This document shows positions 1 to 7,868 of a stretch of 64,000 nt of DNA, piece after piece (positions within the stretch are counted from its first letter, which is position 1; each line of letters starts with the position of its first letter). Under the pieces are notes generated by a model. That model was not told the DNA's origin, did not search any database, and saw only the letters and a program-made list of their open reading frames with translations. Location of the stretch: the NCBI GenBank assembly GCA_039908535.1, contig JAMOAW010000028.1:1-64000 (forward strand). Direction: 5' to 3'. Source of the stretch: JAMOAW01 sp039908535 (GTDB lineage: Bacteria; Pseudomonadota; Magnetococcia; Magnetococcales; JADFZT01). Position numbers and translations under genes: made by a program.

Positions 1-132
1 ATTTTTTTTTGCCCGCAGGGCATTATGTTCATGTATCGGAAAAATAAAAATCAAGACCTTGGGGGGCTCAGAACCGTCCCCCAATTCCCCCACCTTTTTT
101 TTTAATTTTTTGCCCGCAAGGGCATCATGTTC
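1..132 (+). repeat. Type I hairpin repeat, copy 1 (short form)
   Basis: Bases 1-30 are the terminal end of one unit (GCCCGCAGGGC hairpin, then ATTATGTTC). A second short unit follows: ATGTATCGG, the SL1 hairpin (here with a CTCAGAA loop region), a C-rich run, a T tract, and again a GCCC..GGGC terminal hairpin. There is no SL2 hairpin in this copy. Its last bases contain the ATG from which the mutL reading frame can start. Confidence 0.9.
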
Positions 133-1953
133 GGTACTCAAAATATGCGTCCTTTTATTCGACAACTTCCGGTTACTTTAGCCAACCAAATTGCGGCTGG
201 CGAGGTGGTGGAACGCCCCGCTTCGGTCATCAAAGAGCTCATCGAAAACAGCTTGGATGCTGGTGCCACCCAAATTGATATTCACGTTGAAAAGGGCGGC
301 AAACGCCTCATTCGGGTGACAGATAACGGTTGCGGTATGGATCACGATCAATCTCTCTTGGCACTCGAACGCCATGCCACCTCAAAAATTCAATCGGTGG
401 AAGATCTTTTTCAAATTAAAACCCTGGGATTTCGAGGCGAGGCGCTCCCCTCCATGGCCTCGGTCTCCCATCTCGAATTGGAAAGCCGCATTCCCGAACT
501 CCCAGACGGCACCCGCATTCGACTCCGAGGCACAGAGAGTCCCAACATAGACCGAGTGGTCATGCCCCCTGGCACCCGCATCACCATTCGCAATCTGTTT
601 TATAACACCCCGGCTCGCTTAAAATTTTTACGCGCCGATCGCACGGAATTAAACCATATTTTAGAACAAATTCAACAATTGACTCTCTCTTATTTTCAAG
701 TTGGTTTTAAACTTTCCATAGATGGCCGCGAAACACTCTCCGTACTCCCTGCCCAGCAAGAGACCCAAATAGAAGAACGTCTCGCCTCGGTGATGGGCGT
801 GGATTTTGTCAATAATTGTTTAGAGTTATCTGGAATCCAAGAGAACACCCGCCTGCATGGCTGGATCGGCATGCCCCATCTTAACCGGACCAACAGCGGG
901 GCCCAACATCTCTTTGTCAATGGCCGTTGGGTGCGGGATCGCATGATTCAACAGGCGGTGCGGGAGGCCTATCGGGATCAAATGGCCCGGGATCGCTATC
1001 CGATCATGGTGTTATATTTGAATTTGCCCCCAGATGAGGTGGATGTCAATGTCCATCCGGCCAAGCGGGAGGTCCGTTTTGCCCATAAAGATTTTATTTA
1101 TTCTCTCGTCCGCCGCACGCTCACCGAGGCTTTGGCCAGCGTAAACACCAACACGCCCCGAGAACCCCTCTTTACCCCAGCCGACGAAGAGGTCATCGCC
1201 CATCTCCCCAAAGCCGCCTCCCAACCGGCCTACTGGCCCGCCCCCCCGGTGCGTCCCACAAGAGACTCTTCCTATCATACCCCCCGTGTTTCCGATAGCG
1301 GCAGCTTTTCCCCCCCCCCAAGCCCAAAATATACCCCTCCCTCTGCACTCCCCCCCTCCAAACACGAGACGCCTCTTGACCTAGGCCAGGCCATTGGACA
1401 AATTTATGGTACCTACATTCTCGCCCAATCCCCAAACGGCGTGGTGCTGGTGGACCAACACGCCGCCCACGAACGCATTGTCTATGAATCTCTCAAAACC
1501 GCCCTGGCGCAAAACCGGATTGAAAGGCAAGGATTGCTCATTCCGGAAACCTTGCAACTCTCTTCTAGCGAAGCCGAACAGCTGCGTCTACACCATGAAA
1601 AGTTGACCCAGCTCGGCGTGGGTATCAAAGATCTCGGACACAACACCTTTGCCGTCCATGAACTCCCTGCCCTTCTTGCCCACGCCCCGGCTCGAGAACT
1701 GGTCATGGATATGGTGGATGAATTGAACCAATTTAACACCACCTCCGCCCTTACCGACCGTCTGCATAAAATTCTTGCCCGCATGGCCTGCCACGGCTCT
1801 GTCCGCGCCAACCGTCCCCTAAAAACCGAAGAGATGAACGCCCTGTTACGGCAAATAGAACAGACCCCCCGCGCTGGCCAATGCAGCCACGGTCGCCCCA
1901 CCCATATCACACTCACACGGAACGATTTAGAAAAAATGTTTGCAAGGCGGTAA
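127..1953 (+). CDS. mutL: DNA mismatch repair protein MutL
   Basis: MutL couples mismatch recognition by MutS to strand incision and excision. The N-terminal GHKL ATPase is clear: NQIAAGEVVERPASVIKEL (about residues 20-38), DNGCGM, TLGFRGEAL and FYNTPARLKF. A proline-rich linker covers about residues 360-425. The C-terminal dimer domain carries DQHAAHERIVYE, which fits the DQHA(X)2E(X)4E metal-binding motif of endonuclease-active MutL, plus ACHGSVRA and CSHGRPT, so strand nicking by MutL itself rather than by MutH is expected. The 608-residue length is normal. The ATG at 127 lies in the end of the upstream repeat and has an AAGGG just before it. The ATG at 145 gives an N-terminus closer to family length but has no clear ribosome site. 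Either start is possible. Confidence 0.97.
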   Translation: MFGTQNMRPFIRQLPVTLANQIAAGEVVERPASVIKELIENSLDAGATQIDIHVEKGGKRLIRVTDNGCGMDHDQSLLALERHATSKIQSVEDLFQIKTLGFRGEALPSMASVSHLELESRIPELPDGTRIRLRGTESPNIDRVVMPPGTRITIRNLFYNTPARLKFLRADRTELNHILEQIQQLTLSYFQVGFKLSIDGRETLSVLPAQQETQIEERLASVMGVDFVNNCLELSGIQENTRLHGWIGMPHLNRTNSGAQHLFVNGRWVRDRMIQQAVREAYRDQMARDRYPIMVLYLNLPPDEVDVNVHPAKREVRFAHKDFIYSLVRRTLTEALASVNTNTPREPLFTPADEEVIAHLPKAASQPAYWPAPPVRPTRDSSYHTPRVSDSGSFSPPPSPKYTPPSALPPSKHETPLDLGQAIGQIYGTYILAQSPNGVVLVDQHAAHERIVYESLKTALAQNRIERQGLLIPETLQLSSSEAEQLRLHHEKLTQLGVGIKDLGHNTFAVHELPALLAHAPARELVMDMVDELNQFNTTSALTDRLHKILARMACHGSVRANRPLKTEEMNALLRQIEQTPRAGQCSHGRPTHITLTRNDLEKMFARR

Positions 1954-2161
1954 GCAACACTGAAAAAAGGGGCCTCAATAAAAAAATAGTGGCTTTTTTT
2001 TGCATATTCCAACTTTATTTGATATAAATTTTTTAAACTGGGATCCCTAGTCGAACAATCCCATTCTTCTTCGCTTACGAGCCAAATAAAACCCGTCTTA
2101 TGACGAATATATAAACATATTAAACAGATGGCACCTATGGATCATCTTTGAGAAAAAATAC

Positions 2162-2623
2162 ATGAGAAACATACAGCAATTACTCAAGGCCATGGAAACC
2201 ATAGATTTTTTCTCTGATTTCACCAAAGAGGAAAAAGAATGGCTGTGCGAAAATGGTTTTTTGGAAGAGTATAAACCCTTTAGCCACCTTATTATACAAG
2301 GGGAGGCCGATCAAACGCTGTTTGTTTTGATCAGCGGTCTTCTGGACGTTACCAAAAGTGAAACCCCAGACAAACCATTGGCCGAACTCACCCCTGGGTC
2401 TATCTTTGGTGAAGTGGCTTTTTTTTCCGATCACCTGCGTACCACCAATGTCGTGGCAAAGGAGCGGGTTTTGGCTTTTAAACTTCCCAAAGAAAAGTTC
2501 CAAACCATGGATGCGAATATGAAGGTCAAAATTCAAGACCAAACGATTCATGTCCTCTTGCAGCGTCTGGAACATATGAACGCAACCTTTTTAAGAATGG
2601 CACGACTCAAAATAAACAATTGA
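2162..2623 (+). CDS. Cyclic nucleotide-binding domain protein
   Basis: A single CRP/cNMP-type beta-barrel domain in 153 residues. The phosphate-binding-cassette region reads GSIFGEVAFFSDHLRTTNV (about residues 80-98). There is no DNA-binding helix-turn-helix after the barrel, only a helical tail, so it should be a ligand-sensing or protein-interaction module and not a transcription factor. No signal peptide or membrane segment is visible. It stands alone between mutL and accA. The gene has no strong ribosome site, only GAG about 12 bases before the ATG. Ligand and partner are unknown. Confidence 0.8.
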   Translation: MRNIQQLLKAMETIDFFSDFTKEEKEWLCENGFLEEYKPFSHLIIQGEADQTLFVLISGLLDVTKSETPDKPLAELTPGSIFGEVAFFSDHLRTTNVVAKERVLAFKLPKEKFQTMDANMKVKIQDQTIHVLLQRLEHMNATFLRMARLKINN

Positions 2624-2732
2624 TTTTTTTCAGCCAGATTCTCTCAAATCAATTTTAATTTTGACAATTGCCCCCAATGTACAATTACCTAATTCCAGTA
2701 AAAGTTACAAAACCATCAGAGTCGGAGCAATG

Positions 2733-3722
2733 ATGACCAATCAAAATCAAAGTCCCACCCTATCGCGCACATTTCTGGAATTTGAACGCCCCATTGCCGA
2801 ACTTATGGCCAAAATAGATGAGCTGCGTCACCTCTCCAGTAGTTCGGAGATCAATATTTATCCAGAAATTTTACGTTTGGAAGAGGAGGCGCGCAAACTC
2901 ACCGATCGCATTTTTTGCAATCTGACCCCTTGGCAGAAAACCCTGCTGTCACGCCATCCAGACCGCCCAATTGCCAGCGACTATTTGCAAATCGTTTTCC
3001 AAAATTTTAAAGAGCTCCACGGCGACCGCATCTTTGCCGATGATAAAGCCATCATCGCCGGACTCGCCCAAATCGACGACATAGACGTTCTTGTCATCTG
3101 CCAAGAGAAAGGCCGTGGCACCAAAGAGAAGGTTTTTCGCAATTTTGGCATGCCCAGACCAGAAGGATACCGAAAAGCCCTGCGCTTGATGCAACTGGCG
3201 GAAAAATTTGATCTGCCCATCATTACCCTCATCGACACCCCTGGGGCCTATCCAGGCAAAGGGGCCGAAGAACGCGGGCAGGCCGAAGCCATTGCCCGCA
3301 ACCTCAAAGAGATGATTAAACTCACGGTCCCTGTTATCAGTATTGTGATCGGTGAAGGTGGGTCTGGGGGAGCCTTGGCCATTGGAATAGGCAATCGGGT
3401 TCTAATGATGCAATATGCCATCTATTCCGTCATCTCCCCAGAAGGTTGCGCCTCTATCCTCTGGAAAGATGCCTCCAAAGCCCATCTCGCCGCCGAAGCC
3501 ATGCGCTTAACCGCAGAAGAGATCCTGGAGCTCAATGTCATCGACGAAATCATCCCAGAACCCATAGGAGGGGCCCATCGGAATCTGGAGGAGACCTCTA
3601 CCCTGTTATCTAATTATATCGTCAAACACCTAAAAGAATTAAAAAAAATGTCACCGGCGATGCTCGTTCAACAACGTTTTGATAAATTTTTATCTATGGG
3701 AGTTGTGTTGGAAAATGGTTAA
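2733..3722 (+). CDS. accA: Acetyl-CoA carboxylase carboxyltransferase, alpha subunit
   Basis: AccA and AccD form the carboxyltransferase that moves the carboxyl group from biotin to acetyl-CoA, making malonyl-CoA for fatty acid synthesis in the cytoplasm. The N-terminal helical segment (LEFERPIAELMAKIDEL) and the crotonase-fold core (RPEGYRKALRLMQLAEKF, LIDTPGAYPGKGAEERGQAE, IGEGGSGGALAIGIGNRVLM, YSVISPEGCASILWKD) are all present. The open frame begins further upstream with TTG at 2661, but GGAG at 2724 sits 5 bases before the ATG at 2733, and the resulting 329 residues match the family (about 320). A TTGACA hexamer at 2661 could be part of its promoter, but no good -10 box at the right distance was found. 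accD is not in the window. The biotin genes near 60 kb serve the same complex. Confidence 0.97.
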   Translation: MTNQNQSPTLSRTFLEFERPIAELMAKIDELRHLSSSSEINIYPEILRLEEEARKLTDRIFCNLTPWQKTLLSRHPDRPIASDYLQIVFQNFKELHGDRIFADDKAIIAGLAQIDDIDVLVICQEKGRGTKEKVFRNFGMPRPEGYRKALRLMQLAEKFDLPIITLIDTPGAYPGKGAEERGQAEAIARNLKEMIKLTVPVISIVIGEGGSGGALAIGIGNRVLMMQYAIYSVISPEGCASILWKDASKAHLAAEAMRLTAEEILELNVIDEIIPEPIGGAHRNLEETSTLLSNYIVKHLKELKKMSPAMLVQQRFDKFLSMGVVLENG

Positions 3723-3918
3723 CATAAAAATGAACCACTCGATATCTTTTTTTAAACTTCATTTTTCGACCAAAATGCGGTTTAATAGTTGGGTTTACAA
3801 AATGAAAAAAATTATAAATCAACCATAGGGAGCCTCTTCCCTTATAAAGATGGGGCGCAGATTTTTGACCTTAGAATTTATATTTATAAAAAAATCAAAA
3901 ATATAGGAGAGATTCACT

Positions 3919-4983
3919 ATGCCCATGGTATCTATGCGTCAACTACTAGATCATGCAGCTGAATATAATTATGGATTGCCTGCTTTTAATGTCAATAATA
4001 TGGAACAGGTGCGAGCTATCTTGCGCGCCGCTGAAGCAACCGATAGTCCCGTCATCCTCCAAGGATCCGCTGGTGCCAGAAAATATGCCGGAGAAGTCTT
4101 CTTGCGCTACTTAATCCAAGCCGCCGCCGAAGCCCACCCGACCATCCCCATTGCCATGCATCAAGACCACGGACAAACCCCCGCCGTTTGTCAAGCCGCC
4201 ATTCGGAGCGGCTTTACCAGCGTTATGATGGACGGATCTTTGCGCGAAGATGGCAAAACCCCTTCTGACTGGGAGTACAACGTCGCCACGACCCGTACAG
4301 TGGTGGATATGGCCCATTGCATTGGCGTCTCTGTCGAAGGAGAGTTGGGGGTTTTAGGCTCATTGGAGACGGGCATCGCTGGCAAAGAGGATGGTCATGG
4401 CGCAGAAGGCACCTTGCATCGAGATCGGCTGCTCACCGATCCTGAAGAGGCCGCCCGCTTTGTGGCCCTCACCAAAGTAGACGCCTTGGCCATTGCCATT
4501 GGCACCTCACATGGTGCCTATAAATTTTCACGCAAACCAACAGGCGAAATTTTGGCCATGGACCGCATCAAAGAAATCCATGCCCGACTCCCCAACACCC
4601 ATCTGGTGATGCACGGCTCCTCTGCCGTCCCACAAGAGCTTCTCGCCCTCATCAACACCTATGGCGGCGCAATTCCAGAGACCTATGGGGTTCCCATCGA
4701 AGAGGTACAGGTAGGCATTCGCCACGGGGTGCGCAAAATCAATATTGATACCGACCTGCGTCTGGCCATGACGGCCGCTATTCGCCAAGCATTCCACAAA
4801 GATCCAACCAACTTCGATCCCCGAAAATATCTCCGACCCGCTGAAGATGCCGCCTTCCAGGTGTGCAAAGAACGTTATGAACAATTCAATGCCGCAGGCA
4901 TGGCCTCCCGCATTAAGCCCATTTCCCTTGAAGAGATGACCCGCCGCTATGCGAGTGGTCAACTGGATCCAAAAATCAACTAA
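3919..4983 (+). CDS. fba: Fructose-bisphosphate aldolase class II, Calvin-cycle type
   Basis: Catalyses reversible cleavage of fructose 1,6-bisphosphate (and, in autotrophs, condensation to sedoheptulose 1,7-bisphosphate) with a zinc ion. The 354-residue length, the start MPMVSMRQLLDHAAEYNYG and the zinc/substrate regions AMHQDHGQ, EGELGVLGSLETG, GTSHGAYKF, MHGSS and KINIDTDLR fit the CbbA-like subgroup of class II aldolases. TAGGAGAG lies 7 bases before the ATG. The Calvin-cycle label rests on overall resemblance. No RuBisCO or phosphoribulokinase gene is in the window, so a purely glycolytic or gluconeogenic role is possible. Confidence 0.95.
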   Translation: MPMVSMRQLLDHAAEYNYGLPAFNVNNMEQVRAILRAAEATDSPVILQGSAGARKYAGEVFLRYLIQAAAEAHPTIPIAMHQDHGQTPAVCQAAIRSGFTSVMMDGSLREDGKTPSDWEYNVATTRTVVDMAHCIGVSVEGELGVLGSLETGIAGKEDGHGAEGTLHRDRLLTDPEEAARFVALTKVDALAIAIGTSHGAYKFSRKPTGEILAMDRIKEIHARLPNTHLVMHGSSAVPQELLALINTYGGAIPETYGVPIEEVQVGIRHGVRKINIDTDLRLAMTAAIRQAFHKDPTNFDPRKYLRPAEDAAFQVCKERYEQFNAAGMASRIKPISLEEMTRRYASGQLDPKIN

Positions 4984-5059
4984 ACGTGCGGCATTTAAAA
5001 AAAAGAGGCTCAATACCCTGCAACCCAATCGATCATCGTTAGGTTTTATTGTTATAAAA

Positions 5060-6628
5060 ATGATTTTTTTTGCCCGCCTTCTCTTTTTGTTGCTCTATTT
5101 CCTGCTCCTGACCGGAGTTCAACCGGTACGGGCGGCGCAAACCTGCTCGGTCGCTTCGGAAATCGCACAAAAAGCCACTGAGTTGTTCGACCATGAACAA
5201 AACAAAGGAGTGGAAGGACTCAAGCAGGCGCGTGATCTCTGTCCAGAGGATCTAGCGATCAACTATAACCTGGGCCTGGCTCTCTATCTTTCTGGAGAAA
5301 AAAAGGCCGCCCGCGATCTTTGGTCGACTCTGCATAAAAATTTTCCTGATCATAAAAATACCCAGGCCAACTTGGCTTGGTCCACCTTTGAATTGGGCGA
5401 CGATGAAGCGGCCCATCTTTTGGCTTTTAAAGGATTTGCCAAATATCCAAAAAATATGGCCTTGGCCCACACCAAATTGTTTTCTTTGTTTCGTATGGGC
5501 CGCTACCTGGAGGCCTATGATTGGTTAACCCGTGCCGGACTCTCCGGGACGCAAGCCGATGAATGGCGTAAAATGGCCGTCTCTTATGTTGTGGAAACCG
5601 TATGGCGCAAATTTCGCGGCGGTGAAAAATTACCTGCATTGCAAAATATGGTGGATCTTCTTGTAAAAGAGTATGCAGACGAACCCCTTTTTATCAAAAC
5701 CAAAGAGCAGATCCTTACTGCCTTCATTGATCCCAATGCCGCGATCCCCGTCGAGACCCCATTGCCCCACGAGGCTTGGCCCAAATCCGGTCCTATTGAG
5801 GATCAAAGCGAAATTTTGGACGATTTTATCACCACATTACCAGAGTTGACCGACTGGAAAAAACGTGACGATGCCTTTGCTGTTCTGGTTGGCATCCATT
5901 CCTATCAATATCTCCATGGTCGCCACTTTGCCGACCGTGATGCCCAAAATATGGCCACCCTCCTCGCCCGACGCGGTCTATTTATAGATCATGCCGATCA
6001 CCTCCGGTTGCGCATCAACCAGGAGGCAACGTTAGAGGGTCTTAAGGCCGATTTGGAGTGGTTGATTCAAAGGGGCCAACTCAATCCCAATGCTATGCTG
6101 CTCTTTTATTTTTCTGGTCAATTATCCATGGGTTCTTCTGAAAAAGGGGGGATCAGAGAACCTCTCTTGGTGCCCGTTGAAACCCGTCTTAACCAATTGA
6201 ATCCCGCCCATACTATCTCCTTAAATTGGTTACAAGAAAAGATAAAAAATTTACCTAACAAGGAGATTCTGTTGTTGATTGACGGTTGTGTCAATGGCAC
6301 CCCCTCCTGCTCTCTACGGGATACCGGTGACAAAACACCTCTTGACCGCGATTTTTTCACCACCAGCGCCCCATGGCTTGTGGCGTCCATCAACAAAGAA
6401 GCCGGAATTTATGGCCCAGGCCGACAAAGTACCTTTACCTATTTTCTTCTCCAGGGCCTGCTTGGTCCCGCCGATGGCAGCGATGGCAGCCTCAAGGATG
6501 GCTGGGTGGACCTGCTGGAAGCCTTTACCTATCTAAAAACCAAAACCCATGAAAAAGGTGTCACTTTGGACCCTTTACTGTCATCACCCGCCAAAATCAG
6601 GATCACCAAGGTTGGGGGAGAACGTTAA
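5060..6628 (+). CDS. Exported TPR protein with degenerate caspase-like domain
   Basis: A signal peptide or N-terminal anchor (MIFFARLLFLLLYFLLLTG, cut likely after VRAA) is followed by TPR-like helical repeats (about residues 35-190) and a caspase-fold (peptidase C14) domain from about residue 275 (DAFAVLVGIHSYQYL, then ADRDAQNMATLL). The usual catalytic histidine motif SGHG reads SGQL here (FYFSGQL), while the cysteine position DxC is kept as DGCVNG. A protease lacking its histidine is probably inactive, so binding or scaffolding is more likely than cleavage. The frame is open from 4949 inside fba, but the ATG at 5060 gives a proper signal sequence. The stop codon directly abuts the ATG of the next gene, so the two are co-translated and probably act together in the envelope. 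Confidence 0.75.
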   Translation: MIFFARLLFLLLYFLLLTGVQPVRAAQTCSVASEIAQKATELFDHEQNKGVEGLKQARDLCPEDLAINYNLGLALYLSGEKKAARDLWSTLHKNFPDHKNTQANLAWSTFELGDDEAAHLLAFKGFAKYPKNMALAHTKLFSLFRMGRYLEAYDWLTRAGLSGTQADEWRKMAVSYVVETVWRKFRGGEKLPALQNMVDLLVKEYADEPLFIKTKEQILTAFIDPNAAIPVETPLPHEAWPKSGPIEDQSEILDDFITTLPELTDWKKRDDAFAVLVGIHSYQYLHGRHFADRDAQNMATLLARRGLFIDHADHLRLRINQEATLEGLKADLEWLIQRGQLNPNAMLLFYFSGQLSMGSSEKGGIREPLLVPVETRLNQLNPAHTISLNWLQEKIKNLPNKEILLLIDGCVNGTPSCSLRDTGDKTPLDRDFFTTSAPWLVASINKEAGIYGPGRQSTFTYFLLQGLLGPADGSDGSLKDGWVDLLEAFTYLKTKTHEKGVTLDPLLSSPAKIRITKVGGER

Positions 6629-7546
6629 ATGGCTCGTCGTCTTATATGGATTCGCGCTTTATTTTTTTTGATTTTTTTTATTGAATTTTATGCACCGATA
6701 CCGGCTGAAGCTTTTCTGATCAACGAATGGGAACCCTTAACCCTTGCGAGCAAACCAACCGAACCAACACCCAACCCAGCCACTCCAGGCTCGTCATGGC
6801 AAGAGAGCAAAAGTGGCATGAATTTTCTATGGATCAAGGAAGGGTGTTTTAAAATGGGCAGTCCACCCAAAATCCAAGACCGGGACTCCGATGAAGGCCC
6901 GGTCCACGAGGTGTGTCTACCGGGATTTTGGCTGGCCAGCACCGAGATAACCCAAGAGCAATGGCGTTTGATTTTACGTGAAATTCCAGCCAATTGGCCC
7001 GCAGGTCGTCTGGGTGAGCATTATCCTGTGACCAATGTCTCTATAACTGAAATAGAGACATTGCTGGACAAACTCAATCAATCCTATGCGGGACAGCTCT
7101 TCTTTCGTTTACCCACCGAAGCCGAATGGGAATATGCCTGTCGTGATGGCGGCATGATGGTCTCATTTCCGAACAATGCGTTCCCCAATACCATTGGCTG
7201 GAATGTTCAAAACAGTGCTGGAGCCAGTCATCCAGTCGCCACCCGTGCCCCAAGCCGCCTTGGTCTTTTTGATATGAGCGGCAACGTCTGGGAGTGGACC
7301 CAAGATCTCTACCAGCGCGATGCCTATGCCACCCATGCTCGCACCTCTCCTTCGCAAGCTGGCACTGGTCTTTATCGGGTGATTCGTGGTGGCGGATGGG
7401 ACAGCCCTACCGATGCCTTGCGGTGCGCCAACCGTGGTTTTGAACTCCTCACCAAAAAACGCCCCAACCTTGGCCTGCGTTTGGCCATTCAGGTGGATCA
7501 TAAAAAAAGCGAAGAACGCCCTAAATTAAAAGATTTACCTTTTTAA
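6629..7546 (+). CDS. Exported FGE/SUMF1-fold protein
   Basis: A signal peptide (about residues 1-28, ending IPAEA) precedes a formylglycine-generating-enzyme / C-type-lectin-like domain: MNFLWIKEGCFKMGSP, DEGPVHEVCLPGFWLASTEIT, FRLPTEAEWEYACRDGG, GLFDMSGNVWEWTQDLY, RVIRGGGWDSP, NLGLRLA. The paired cysteines of true sulfatase-activating FGE near the C-terminus are reduced to a single one (LRCANRGF), so sulfatase activation is doubtful. The fold is often used for ligand or protein binding. The gene starts immediately after the caspase-like gene, and combinations of C14 caspase-like and FGE domains are a recurring bacterial theme. No reverse transcriptase or template repeat is nearby, so it does not look like a diversity-generating element target. 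Confidence 0.85.
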   Translation: MARRLIWIRALFFLIFFIEFYAPIPAEAFLINEWEPLTLASKPTEPTPNPATPGSSWQESKSGMNFLWIKEGCFKMGSPPKIQDRDSDEGPVHEVCLPGFWLASTEITQEQWRLILREIPANWPAGRLGEHYPVTNVSITEIETLLDKLNQSYAGQLFFRLPTEAEWEYACRDGGMMVSFPNNAFPNTIGWNVQNSAGASHPVATRAPSRLGLFDMSGNVWEWTQDLYQRDAYATHARTSPSQAGTGLYRVIRGGGWDSPTDALRCANRGFELLTKKRPNLGLRLAIQVDHKKSEERPKLKDLPF

Positions 7547-7564
7547 TTTTTATTTATAAAATAA

Positions 7565-7680
7565 AGAGTTTGGTTGGATGGAGAACCGCCACCCAATTTC
7601 CCCCCTCTTTTTTTTAAGTCTTAAAAAAAAGAGGGGGTCTGGGGGATTCATCCCCCAGGGTCTTGACTTTGCTTTTTTTC
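7565..7680 (+). repeat. Type I hairpin repeat, copy 2
   Basis: Degraded SL1 (GAGAACCGCC side remains), the T8/A8 central tract, then an intact SL2 (CTGGGGGATTCATCCCCCAG). It lies between the converging ends of the FGE gene and the radical SAM gene and is followed at once by a type II element. Confidence 0.85.
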
Positions 7681-7866
7681 ATGTATTGGAAAAATAAAAA
7701 TCAAGACCTTGGGGGATTGCATCCCCCAATCCCCCTGCTTTTTGAAGGAAGCAAAACCGAGGTCAAAAGCAAAATCAAAAGCAAAATCAAAACCCTGGGG
7801 GCAATCCCCCAGACCCCTTTTTTTTTAAATAATAAAACCAAAAAACAGACGACCACAGTCATGTTC
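7681..7866 (+). repeat. Type II hairpin repeat, copy 1
   Basis: Starts like type I (ATGTATTGG, AAAATCAAGACCTTGGGGG) but the first hairpin is CTTGGGGGATTGCATCCCCCAA. It is followed by CCCCCTGCTTTTTGAAGGAAGC, a short run of AAAAGCAAAATC units and a second hairpin CTGGGGGCAATCCCCCAG with a T tract. The end reads ACAGACGACCACAGTCATG. It shares its core with the copies near 32960 and 42100. With copy 2 it fills the whole 322-base gap before the radical SAM gene end. Confidence 0.85.
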
Positions 7867-7868
7867 TA

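Noticed and set aside
1012..1435. Minus-strand glycine-rich open frames inside mutL
   Set aside because: They are the antisense of the proline-rich linker of MutL and have no start signals or family resemblance.
6629..7546. FGE/C-type-lectin fold protein as target of a diversity-generating retroelement
   Set aside because: No reverse transcriptase and no template/variable repeat pair was found within the window.
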